DNA from: CBDCGS01 sp965216915
Lineage (GTDB): Bacteria > Pseudomonadota > Alphaproteobacteria > UBA828
NCBI GenBank assembly: GCA_965216915.1
Contig: CBDCGS010000008.1
Span: forward strand, 62,001 to 126,000
Length of the DNA stretch: 64,000 nucleotides
Direction of reading: 5' to 3'
The translations under genes and the position numbers were made by a program. Of this stretch, positions 49,838 to 58,111 are shown in pieces. Every line of letters begins with the position of its first letter. Position 1 is the first letter of the stretch. The notes beneath the pieces are model-generated. The model made no database searches, was not told the origin of the DNA, and saw nothing but the letters and a program-made list of their open reading frames with translations.

Positions 49838-51690
49838 TGCTGCGCTGCATGTGCCTGGCGCTCGGCGTGGTGATCGGCCTCGGTCTCGGCGGCGCGGCCG
49901 GCGCGGTCGAGTTCGGCCGCTATCACGCGCTCGTCATCGGCAACAACGCCTATCAGCATCTCACGCCGCTCGAGACGGCGGTGCGCGACGCCAACGCGGT
50001 CGCGGCGGTGCTGCGCGAGCGCTATGGCTTCGAGGTGACCGTGCTCACCGACGCCAACCGCTACGAGATGGTCTCCGCGCTCGATCAATACCGCCGCACG
50101 CTCACGCCGAACGACAATCTCCTGGTCTACTACGCCGGCCACGGCATCCTCGACGAGGTGACCGACACCGGCTATTGGCTGCCGGTCGACGCCGAGACCG
50201 ATGGCAGCGCCAACTGGGTCTCCAACAGCACCATCACCGACGCGCTGGAGGCGATCGCGGCGCGCCACGTGATGGTGGTCGCCGATAGCTGCTATTCGGG
50301 CTCGCTCACGCGCACGGCTGAGGTCGACTTTGGCGACGCGGGCGACCGCGCCGCGTGGCTGGACCGTATGGCGCTGAAACGCTCGCGCACGGTGCTCGCC
50401 TCGGGCGGTCTCGAGCCGGTCGCCGATGGCGGCGGTGGCGATCATTCGGTGTTCGCGCGCGAGTTTATCGAGGTGCTGGCGGGCACGAACGACATCCTCG
50501 ATGGCCAAAGCCTCTACGACCGGCTCAAGCATCAGGTCGTGGTCAACGCCGATCAGACGCCGCGCTACGACAACATCCGCAAGGCGGGCCACGACGGCGG
50601 CGATTTTTTGTTCGTGCCGCTCACGGTCAACCTCACCGTCAACCTCGGCGGCGAGGGAGGGGCGGCGGGCGCGGCCGCGTCCGACGATGCGGTCTTTTGG
50701 CAAAGCATCCAGGGCAGCGACGACCCCAGGGTCTTCGAGGCCTACCTGGCGCAGTTTCCGAACGGCAAGTTCCGGGCGCTCGCGGCGTTGAAGCTCGACG
50801 CGTTGGCAGGCGCGCCATCGGCCGCGCCGGCACCCGAGGCGACGCCCCAGGCGGCGCCCGGCACGGTGTTCCGCGATTGCGCCGAGTGCCCCGAGATGGT
50901 CGTGCTGCCCGCCGGAACGTTCGCGATGGGCTCGGCGCGCGGCGAGGACGAGCGCCTGCCGAACGAGGGGCCGGTGCGCCAGGTCACCATCGCGGCGCCG
51001 CTCGCGATCGGCAAGTACGAGGTGACGCGCGCCGAGTTCGCGCGCTTCGTCGCGGAGACGGGCCACGACGCCATGGCGGGCTGCTGGTATTGGCAGCTGA
51101 TCTTCATCTTCGACACCGCACGCAGCTGGCGCAACCCGGGCTACGAGCAAGGCGATGACCACCCGGTTGCCTGCGTCAACTGGCATGATGCAGAGGCCTA
51201 CGCCGCCTGGCTTTCGGAGAAGACCGGCAAGGCCTACCGGCTACCCTCGGAGGCGGAGTGGGAGTATGCGGCGCGCGCGGGCAGCCGCACGCCGCGCTAC
51301 TGGGGCGACGACCCGAACGAGGCCTGCCGATACGAGAACGTCTACGACCGCGCGGGCGCGGAGACGCACACGTTCCCCTGGGCGCATGTCGAATGCGACG
51401 ACGGCCATGCTTTTTCGGCGCCGGTCGGACGCTTCGCGCCCAACCCCTTCGGGCTCCACGACATGCTCGGCAACGCGCCCGAATGGGTGATGGATTGCTA
51501 CCACGACGCCTATGACGTCGCGTCGACCGATGCGACGCCGATCATCGACGCGCCCTGCGACACACGCGTGCTGCGCGGCGGGACCTGGGCCAACTGGCCC
51601 GCCATCGCCCGCGCCGCCAACCGCCTCGCCGACGAGCCCTACGAACGCTCCGACATCTACGGCTTCCGCGTGGTGCGTGTGATGGATTGA
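49837..51690 (+). CDS. Exported caspase-like (C14) peptidase fused to a SUMF1 domain
   Basis: 617 residues from the ATG at 49837; a GTG at 49834 is an alternative. Signal peptide ~1-23 (LALGVVIGLGLGGAAGA). The p20-like caspase domain has H102 (VYYAGHGI) and C152 (VVADSCYSG), both intact. A linker (~265-340, Ala/Pro-rich) leads to a SUMF1 domain: MVVLPAGTFAMGSARGEDER, HPVACVNWHDAEAYAAWLS, RLPSEAEWEYAARAGSR and LRGGTWANWPAIARAANR. The loop after GGTW has no Cys, so formylglycine-type catalysis is not expected; the domain may bind a ligand or substrate. A secreted caspase-SUMF1 protein of unknown target. Confidence 0.9.
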   Translation: MLRCMCLALGVVIGLGLGGAAGAVEFGRYHALVIGNNAYQHLTPLETAVRDANAVAAVLRERYGFEVTVLTDANRYEMVSALDQYRRTLTPNDNLLVYYAGHGILDEVTDTGYWLPVDAETDGSANWVSNSTITDALEAIAARHVMVVADSCYSGSLTRTAEVDFGDAGDRAAWLDRMALKRSRTVLASGGLEPVADGGGGDHSVFAREFIEVLAGTNDILDGQSLYDRLKHQVVVNADQTPRYDNIRKAGHDGGDFLFVPLTVNLTVNLGGEGGAAGAAASDDAVFWQSIQGSDDPRVFEAYLAQFPNGKFRALAALKLDALAGAPSAAPAPEATPQAAPGTVFRDCAECPEMVVLPAGTFAMGSARGEDERLPNEGPVRQVTIAAPLAIGKYEVTRAEFARFVAETGHDAMAGCWYWQLIFIFDTARSWRNPGYEQGDDHPVACVNWHDAEAYAAWLSEKTGKAYRLPSEAEWEYAARAGSRTPRYWGDDPNEACRYENVYDRAGAETHTFPWAHVECDDGHAFSAPVGRFAPNPFGLHDMLGNAPEWVMDCYHDAYDVASTDATPIIDAPCDTRVLRGGTWANWPAIARAANRLADEPYERSDIYGFRVVRVMD

Positions 51691-51842
51691 GCGGCGGAAT
51701 CATCTGCGGTAGAGCCGACACCGGCTTTGGCCTCGATCGACTCAGCCAATCAAGCTGCCGACCGATCGATGTGTCGCAAGAAACGTGGTCTTGCGTGTCG
51801 TGGATCGGCTCGAGACGCGACCGACCGTCGGATAGGACCAGG

Positions 51843-51876
51843 TTGACGCCCGACCTGAATTCATTTGGTATATGAT
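51843..51876 (+). promoter_or_regulatory. Possible promoter of the tRNA-Arg gene
   Basis: In an AT-rich stretch, TTGACG at 51843-51848 and TATGAT at 51871-51876 resemble -35 and -10 hexamers, but the 22-bp spacing is too wide, so only the -10 (21 bp before the tRNA) is credible. Confidence 0.3.
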
Positions 51877-51897
51877 GAAATAGTTGCATATGTTCTT

Positions 51898-51973
51898 CCC
51901 GGGGTAGCTCAACTGGCGAGAGCACTCGGCTCCGGACCGAGAGGGTGCTGGTTCGATTCCAGCCCCCGGGCCA
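51898..51973 (+). tRNA. tRNA-Arg (anticodon CCG)
   Basis: A full cloverleaf: acceptor CCCGGGG/CCCCGGG, D-stem GCTC/GAGC, anticodon stem CTCGG/CCGAG with loop CTCCGGA (anticodon CCG, G37), T-arm GCTGG-TTCGATT-CCAGC. The genome reads CCA straight after the 7-bp acceptor stem. So either C is the discriminator and the CCA end is added after transcription, or the discriminator base is missing. A coding gene starts 16 bp downstream, as is common at tRNA integration sites. Confidence 0.85.
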
Positions 51974-51989
51974 GATCTTCGGCGGAACC

Positions 51990-54413
51990 ATGGTGGTCGA
52001 ACGCAAGTCGCGAGGCGCTGGCCGACGGGTCGAAATCGGACTCGACTATCCGACCTTTCAACTCGTCAAGGCATTGCGGAATCGGCGGCGGCCCGGGACG
52101 CTCGATGAAACGGGCGGCGCAAAGGTCGAGCAATGGCACAGCGTCGTCGAGCGCATGTTTTCTGGCGCATTGACGATTGGGGCGCGGACACCCGTCAAAG
52201 ACGTCCCGCCCTGGGTCACTCTCGAGGTCGTCACCGGCGGGTTCGCCACCGGAGAGATGCTCGCGGGCGGCGCGCTCACCGTGTACGAAAGAGGGCTGGC
52301 ACGCGAATTAGGAATGCCGGAAGACGGCATGGTGCGCGCCGCTCTCAACGCGTACTTCCTGAGCGAGCCGGGCCAGTCTCGCCTCCGCAAGATGCTCGCG
52401 AACGGGCGATATCGCGTCGAGGTGCCGGAGGAGGGAGCGCTACTCGTAGTGGCGTGGCTGATCGACCACGGCGACATTCCCGGTGTGCGGTCCGTTCTCG
52501 ATACGGTGATGCCCTTCTTCGATCGTCTGCGGTTTTTCCCCGAGCCGTCGGATGTGCCCGCCGCGAGCGAGACGGAGGTGTGTCTCCGCTCTGTCGGTGA
52601 TACAGCGGCGGCCCTGAGCCGGGTGTCGCAGCGGCGCCGGCCGGACGCGCAGGCCGAGGCGATCGAGGTTTGGACGCCGCTCTATGACCGAGCCATCGAG
52701 CTGTTGCTGGAAACGGTGGACGGCGCTCCGCCGCACGTCGATGTGGACCCGTCCGGCAAGCCGATCCGCGATCCCAATGGGAACTATCGGGTTCGGGGCG
52801 GCGACCCCTGCAGGGTGCGCACCCCCAATTGGGATGGACGCGCGATCGAGCTTCTGGACGACTATCGCGAGGCAATCGCTCGACATGGTCATTGCAAGAG
52901 ATGGCACCGGCCGAACAAACCCTTCCGCCGATTCCTTGCGGCAATCGAAACGCTGGCAGCCGACGACGACGTTGCGGATGCGGAACGGCGCTATCTGCGT
53001 ATTGCGATCGCGCGCATTGTTGCCAAAAGGGGCCTGCCGGACTCGGCGACCTACGCGGATCGCCGCGCTCAGCAAAGCCAGCAATGCGCTGGCGCTCGCC
53101 ATCACGAAATCGCGGGCGTCCTCATTCGGCGCCTGGATGCGTTACCCGCGACCGACGGGCTGCGGGACATGTCGATCGCTCGGGCACCCGTCACGGCAGA
53201 AGAGGCGACAGGGTCGGTTCGCGCGGGAACGGTCATCCCTGGCTATTTGACGCGTAAGGTTGGCCGTGCCCAGGTGGCCACTGTTCGTGAGCTGGTCGAT
53301 GCCGGCTACATCACATCGGCTGATGTATTGGCCGACGTGTTGCCTCAGGTCACATCACACATTAGCGCTTCGGGCATCGTCGATCCGGACCTCCGCCGTC
53401 TCTATGCGCTTCTCTACCGCGTGTTCCGTCGCCGCCGTTCGCTCTTGCTGCTCAACCTGCAATCACAGGTGAAGCTTGACGAGCTTCCGTGGGTGTCCGT
53501 CCTCGACCGGCATCGGGAGGAGGCCGTTTCGGACCGACGTCTGGCGCAGATCGCGCTGCGCGACCTGCTCGCCATGACGCTGACGCATTTTGCCTATGCG
53601 ATACTGCCGAACAAGCTGGTGCAGGAACTCGACGCTCTGTCAAAGCAGGCCGGCCTCGATGTGCCATTTGTCAAGGAAATCGCGGCCGACATTTTCATGG
53701 GCGCCTTCGCGCCGAGTTTCGAGAGGGCGGCTCTAGTGGCTGCGGACCTCTTGGAGGGCACGCTGTATGAACGCTATTACGGCATCAGCTTTGCCGAAGT
53801 GAGGTCGATCGTCAGTCGGCCCGTTAATGGGGAGGCGTCTCTTCTCGCGAGGCTCTGGGCACGCCGTTTCAGAAAGCGTCAAGCTTCAGAGGCAGCGCAC
53901 GAGGGCTTCGCGGAGTTGTGCGTCCGCTTGGCGGAGCCAAAGGCCGGCGGCTGGAGTGTTGCCGCAAACGGCTTGGTGCTCGAGCAGTCGCAGATCATAA
54001 CCACGCAGAATTTGGCCGTTGCATTCAGGGATCTAGATGTCGGGACCTTGCTTGCGCCGCAGCTCGAAGATCTGGCGAAGTCCTGCTTCGCATGGATTTG
54101 CGCACGACAGCAACGACCGCTATCCGAATATCGTGCGCGGCTAAGGATGGTCAAAAATACGGCGTACGCATGGCGACAAATGATTTTCTATCTCTCCCTG
54201 GTCGATTCAGAAAAACAGACAGCGTTGATGCGTTGGATGGACGCGCATCTTTCGGAACAATCTGCCGCGCTCCAAACACGATTCGATCCGGCCATGAAGG
54301 GCCTTTGGGCGGTGGCCGAGGGCAAAGATGTCTCCGCGGAGGGCGGACGACGTTTCCTGGGCTGGACGATTGGGCCACACTGGCTGCTGGCGGGCGAGCA
54401 TTCAAGACAGTGA
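51990..54413 (+). CDS. Large hypothetical protein downstream of tRNA-Arg
   Basis: 807 residues from the ATG at 51990 (MVVERKSRGAGRRVEIGLDY); the frame is open into the tRNA but earlier starts would overlap it. Family not recognised. No signal peptide or clear transmembrane helix; Arg-rich and mostly helical, with segments such as RRLYALLYRVFRRRRSLLLL, AYAILPNKLVQELDALSKQ and EIAADIFMGAFAPSFERAAL. GC is lower than in neighbouring core genes and codon choice is mixed, consistent with acquired DNA. Placement next to a tRNA and a small membrane protein suggests an accessory element; a defence or mobile-element role is only a guess. Confidence 0.75.
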   Translation: MVVERKSRGAGRRVEIGLDYPTFQLVKALRNRRRPGTLDETGGAKVEQWHSVVERMFSGALTIGARTPVKDVPPWVTLEVVTGGFATGEMLAGGALTVYERGLARELGMPEDGMVRAALNAYFLSEPGQSRLRKMLANGRYRVEVPEEGALLVVAWLIDHGDIPGVRSVLDTVMPFFDRLRFFPEPSDVPAASETEVCLRSVGDTAAALSRVSQRRRPDAQAEAIEVWTPLYDRAIELLLETVDGAPPHVDVDPSGKPIRDPNGNYRVRGGDPCRVRTPNWDGRAIELLDDYREAIARHGHCKRWHRPNKPFRRFLAAIETLAADDDVADAERRYLRIAIARIVAKRGLPDSATYADRRAQQSQQCAGARHHEIAGVLIRRLDALPATDGLRDMSIARAPVTAEEATGSVRAGTVIPGYLTRKVGRAQVATVRELVDAGYITSADVLADVLPQVTSHISASGIVDPDLRRLYALLYRVFRRRRSLLLLNLQSQVKLDELPWVSVLDRHREEAVSDRRLAQIALRDLLAMTLTHFAYAILPNKLVQELDALSKQAGLDVPFVKEIAADIFMGAFAPSFERAALVAADLLEGTLYERYYGISFAEVRSIVSRPVNGEASLLARLWARRFRKRQASEAAHEGFAELCVRLAEPKAGGWSVAANGLVLEQSQIITTQNLAVAFRDLDVGTLLAPQLEDLAKSCFAWICARQQRPLSEYRARLRMVKNTAYAWRQMIFYLSLVDSEKQTALMRWMDAHLSEQSAALQTRFDPAMKGLWAVAEGKDVSAEGGRRFLGWTIGPHWLLAGEHSRQ

Positions 54414-54672
54414 CCGGGCTCCGTCGAGCGGGTTTGGCACGGTCATCGGGCCTCGCTGCATAGGCGTGCGTCCGCGTCGCGCGATCATGTGGTGGTTGTC
54501 GTCGGCAGCTTGGCTATGGGCTTTACGCGAGATCGCGCACAAGACAGCGAGCAGAGCGTCGCCCACCTCGCCGTAATCGGAAGGGTCTGTTTGATAGATT
54601 CGTCGCGCGCTACCAATGTCTTAACCTTGAAGTTGGTACGGTCTTCCTCGAAACGACGATGTTCGCGTTGGC

Positions 54673-55284
54673 ATGGCGGCCACCCATCGAATCTCCATCA
54701 TCTGCGGCGCATTTCCGCTCGTGGCGGGCACGGCAATCTTCATTGGGTGGATTGCCGTCCCCGTGAGCCATCTCGAGTTCGCTGGTCTGCTGCTGATCAT
54801 TCTAGGCGGGGTGCTTTTCGCGGTTGGGCTCGGCGACATCGCTTCGGATCTGATGTTCGCGAGACGCACCGGCCGGCCGCCGGCACGGCACACCGCCAAG
54901 GCGCTCATCCTTTTGCTCGCCAATCCTCCCCTTTGCGTCCTCTACGTCGTGATATGGGGTGTCGTCAGCAACCAAGTCTTGGTGACTGTTCGAAATGCGT
55001 CGGCCGATCCGATCGCGAACCTGCGCCTCACCGTGGCGCGCGAAATCCTCCAGCCGATTGCGCCGATCCCGTCGGGCCAAACGCGGGTCATATGCGCCAG
55101 TGGCAACGAGGGTGACGTCAAGTACGCATTCGACATCGGCGTCGAGACGCGCGCCGGCATCATCGCGGGCTACGTCGCATCCGGTGGCAGGTTCGAGCTG
55201 CACCTCTCGAAGGACCGTGACGTCGATATCTGGGCAGATGAGGCGTCGACCACGCTTGCCGACTATCTGCGCCATTGCATCTGA
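54673..55284 (+). CDS. Hypothetical membrane protein with a periplasmic C-terminal domain
   Basis: 203 residues. Three hydrophobic segments in the first 100 residues (ISIICGAFPLVAGTAIFIGW, FAGLLLIILGGVLFAVGLG, CVLYVVIWGVVSNQVLVTV), then a ~95-residue beta-rich domain (LLTVAR-like LRLTVAREILQPIAPIPSG, KYAFDIGVETRAG). Family not recognised. Same strand as the 807-residue gene, 259 bp downstream; that gap holds no gene I can support. Confidence 0.65.
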   Translation: MAATHRISIICGAFPLVAGTAIFIGWIAVPVSHLEFAGLLLIILGGVLFAVGLGDIASDLMFARRTGRPPARHTAKALILLLANPPLCVLYVVIWGVVSNQVLVTVRNASADPIANLRLTVAREILQPIAPIPSGQTRVICASGNEGDVKYAFDIGVETRAGIIAGYVASGGRFELHLSKDRDVDIWADEASTTLADYLRHCI

Positions 55285-55398
55285 AGGGGACGCGACCAGT
55301 CGGTCCGGCCGGAAAGCTGGGATCCATCGCCGAGAGGCGCTTTCCTTGGCTCATAGCCACCGGCGCTTGGGCCGGGCTATCCGCTGTGCTGCGGGTCG

Positions 55399-55635
55399 CT
55401 AAGCGCTGCCCTTCGGTGGCTCGCCCGTGAGCGAGGCGGCGAGGTGGGTGAGGAGGGCGGCGGCTTTTTCAGGCCCGATGGCGTTGGCGAGCCAGCCGGC
55501 GCTCGAGACGCAGAAGGCCGAGTGCAGCATCACCGGGTCGACGCCATCATCCTCGGCGCGGGTCGCGACCTCCTCGAGCGCGGCGTCGGCGAGCTGCTGA
55601 ACGCGAAGCGCATCTTCGGGGCTCGGCCCGCTCAT
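55399..55635 (-). CDS. Small hypothetical protein coupled to the FAD-linked oxidase
   Basis: 78 residues, helical and acidic: MSGPSPEDALRVQQLADAA, then DDGVDPVMLHSAFCVSSAGW and GPEKAAALLTHLAASL. Its ATG at 55635 overlaps the oxidase stop (ATGA), so it is translated from the same mRNA. No known domain was recognised. The tight coupling suggests an accessory subunit or regulator of the oxidase. Confidence 0.65.
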   Translation of the reverse strand: MSGPSPEDALRVQQLADAALEEVATRAEDDGVDPVMLHSAFCVSSAGWLANAIGPEKAAALLTHLAASLTGEPPKGSA

Positions 55636-57269
55636 CCACTCGCCTTGGCACCGCCCGCATCGCCGCCCGCGCCGCCGCGCGCGGGCACGATCACCCCGGG
55701 GTTCATGATGCCCGCCGGATCGAGCGCGTCCTTTGCCGCGGCGAGCGCGGCGCCGAAGAGCGCGGGGCGCTGCTGCTCGTACCAGGGCATGTGATCGCGC
55801 CCGACCGCGTGGTGATGGGTGATGGTGCCGCCGGCGGCGATCAGCGCATCCGAGGCGGCGGCCTTGATCGCGCGCCATTGCTCCAGCTCCGCCCCGGGCG
55901 CGGGCTTCGCGTGGTAGGTGAAATAAGGCGCCGGGCCATCGGGATAGACGTGGGTGAAGCGGCAGGTCACATGCCCCGGGCTCCCCGTGACGCGTTCGAT
56001 CGCGTCCGCGGTCGCGCCTTTGACCGCTGCGTGGAATGCGGGCAGACGGTCCCACGTGATCGCGGTCTCGAAGGTGTCGTGCATGATGCCGTTGGCGATT
56101 AGCCCCTCGCGGGCGTAGGGCGCGTTGATGAAGGCCTCGCGCCAGGCATCGGCCGTCGCATCGCGCGTTTGGCCGGCCGCCTCGACGCCGCTTTGCGCGC
56201 CGTGATCGGCCATGCATTCGAGCGCGCGGGCCATCCACGCATCGACCGGATGGTCGGCGCTCTCGAAGGCGAGCACGGCGAGGTGGAAGCTGCCGTCGCC
56301 CGCGCCGGCGATGCGCGCCTCCTCGGCATCGACCAGGCGGAGGTTGGTCGGGTAGAGCCCGGCTTGGCCCACCGCGCGGAGTGCCTCCGCGGCCTGGTAG
56401 AAATCGTCGAACGTGAGCGCGGCCGAGGCGCGATGGCTTGGCCGGTCCTGCAGGCGCATCCAGGCGTCGGTGATGATGCCGAGCGCGCCTTCCGAGCCGA
56501 TCATGAACCGGTCGGGGCTCGGGCCCGCGCCGGAGCCAGGCAGGCGCCGGCTTTCCAGCGTGCCGGCCGGCGTCACCACGCGGAGCGATTCGACGAACTC
56601 GTCGATGTGGGTGTAAAGCGTTGCGTAGTGCCCGCCCGAGCGCGTCGCGATCCATCCGCCGAGCGTCGAGAACTCGTAGGATTGCGGGAAATGCCGGAGC
56701 GTGAGCCCCGCCTCCTTGAGCTGGTGCTCGAGCACCGGGCCCCGCGCGCCGCCCTGGATGCGCGCCGCCCGCGATGCGCGGTCGATCTCGAGCACGCTGT
56801 CCATGCGCCTGAGATCGAGGGTCAGAGTCGCCGCGAATCCATCCCCGACCGCGGGTTCGACGCCGCCGACGACGGTCGAGCCGCAGCCGAAGGGGATCAC
56901 CGCGAGCCCGGCATCGGCGGCCCAATCGAGCAGATGCACGATTTGGCTTTCCTCCTCGGGGAAGGCGACGAGATCGGGCGCGGCCGCGAAATCGCGCGCG
57001 AAGGCCCGCACATAGTCCGGATAGGACTTGCCGTAGGTGTGCGACGCGCGCCCGTGCGCGCTCCCGTCGAAGAGGGGCGCGAGGCTCGCCGGCGGTGTCG
57101 CGCGGGGCGCGGCGAGGCTGATCTCGTCGATCTCGGGCGGTGCGGTGTAGTCGCCCGGCGCAACGCCGGTGATGCCGCCGACTCGCTGCGCGATCGCGCG
57201 CGCGTCGGCCTCGCTCAGGGTTTGCGACTCCCAGCCCCAACCCCAGAATTTCAGGCGTTCGTCAGCCAT
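55632..57269 (-). CDS. FAD-linked oxidase, alkyldihydroxyacetonephosphate synthase-like
   Basis: 545 residues. Starts MADERLKFWGWGWESQTLSE, a typical AGPS-like opening. FAD-binding PCMH domain: LVAFPEEESQIVHLLDWAAD, VIPFGCGSTVVGGVEP, SYEFSTLGGWIATRSGGHYA and FMIGSEGALGIITDAWMRL. C-terminal active-site block ITHHHAVGRDHMPWYEQQ holds the His cluster used by AGPS. True AGPS makes ether lipids, but bacterial homologues may oxidise hydroxy acids or hydroxylamines. Only 25 bp separates it from the pcm gene upstream. Confidence 0.9.
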   Translation of the reverse strand: MADERLKFWGWGWESQTLSEADARAIAQRVGGITGVAPGDYTAPPEIDEISLAAPRATPPASLAPLFDGSAHGRASHTYGKSYPDYVRAFARDFAAAPDLVAFPEEESQIVHLLDWAADAGLAVIPFGCGSTVVGGVEPAVGDGFAATLTLDLRRMDSVLEIDRASRAARIQGGARGPVLEHQLKEAGLTLRHFPQSYEFSTLGGWIATRSGGHYATLYTHIDEFVESLRVVTPAGTLESRRLPGSGAGPSPDRFMIGSEGALGIITDAWMRLQDRPSHRASAALTFDDFYQAAEALRAVGQAGLYPTNLRLVDAEEARIAGAGDGSFHLAVLAFESADHPVDAWMARALECMADHGAQSGVEAAGQTRDATADAWREAFINAPYAREGLIANGIMHDTFETAITWDRLPAFHAAVKGATADAIERVTGSPGHVTCRFTHVYPDGPAPYFTYHAKPAPGAELEQWRAIKAAASDALIAAGGTITHHHAVGRDHMPWYEQQRPALFGAALAAAKDALDPAGIMNPGVIVPARGGAGGDAGGAKASG

Positions 57270-57294
57270 GCCCCCTCCGCCATGTGGACCGTCG

Positions 57295-57993
57295 TCATTC
57301 CTCGCCGAGGTCGCTTTCGCTCATCAGCGCGGAGAATCGCACGGGCAAAATCTCTTCCGTGGCGATCCGCCCCTCGTCGTCCTTGGTGACGAGGAGCAGG
57401 CGCTGATCCTCCTCGAGCCCCGCCGGGATGATCATCCGCCCGCTTGGCTTGAGCTGCTGCAGCAGCGCCGGCGGCATCAGGTCGGGCGCGGCGGTGGCGA
57501 TGATCCGGTCGTAGGGTCCATGGTCCGGCCAGCCGAGCGAGCCGTCGCCGATGCGGAAGCTGATGTTCTCATAGCCGAGGCGGCGCAGCCGGCGCGAGCC
57601 CTCGGCACCCAACTCCTCGATGATCTCGACGGTGAACACCTCATCAGCCAGCTCGGCGAGCAGGGCCGCCTGGTAGCCGAGCCCAGTGCCGATCTCGAGC
57701 ACGCGATGGCTGCGGTTGACCTCGAGGAGGTCGGTCATCAGCGCGACGATGAAGGGTTGCGAGATGGTCTTGCCGAAGCCGATCGGAAGCGGTGAATCCA
57801 CATAGGCATAAAGCGTCATCTCGACCGGCACGAAGGCGTGGCGCGGCACCTTGCGCAGCACGTCCATGACCGGCTCGGCGATGGCGCCCCGGCCGGTCTT
57901 CTCGGTCACCTGGTGCGCATGAAACGCGACCTGATCGACCATCGTGTCGCGGAGAGACGCGAATTCGGCCTCGATCCCGCTCGATTCGGTCAT
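57295..57993 (-). CDS. pcm: Protein-L-isoaspartate O-methyltransferase
   Basis: 232 residues from the ATG at 57993, preceded by GAGG. Methylates isoaspartyl residues to start protein repair. Blocks: VPRHAFVPVEMTLYAYVDSP, PIGFGKTISQPFIVALMTDL, SAM motif I VLEIGTGLGYQAALLA and GDGSLGWPDHGPYDRIIATA. Bacterial homologues with the YAYVDSPLPIG form are common in alphaproteobacteria. Probably in one transcript with the FAD-linked oxidase downstream. Confidence 0.92.
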   Translation of the reverse strand: MTESSGIEAEFASLRDTMVDQVAFHAHQVTEKTGRGAIAEPVMDVLRKVPRHAFVPVEMTLYAYVDSPLPIGFGKTISQPFIVALMTDLLEVNRSHRVLEIGTGLGYQAALLAELADEVFTVEIIEELGAEGSRRLRRLGYENISFRIGDGSLGWPDHGPYDRIIATAAPDLMPPALLQQLKPSGRMIIPAGLEEDQRLLLVTKDDEGRIATEEILPVRFSALMSESDLGEE

Positions 57994-58111
57994 CGCATCC
58001 TCTTCGTCCCCAGGCGGCTCGGCGCCCGGGGGCATTGGCGCTCGCTTTCATGTATTTTAGCCCACATCGCCCGAGCGACGGTGATCACTTTTAGGGGCGG
58101 TGCGCGATTCG

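Noticed and set aside
48895..51186. Long 763-residue protein extending the LLM gene upstream
   Set aside because: The extension is antisense to the caspase-SUMF1 gene, and LLM homology starts at 49764.
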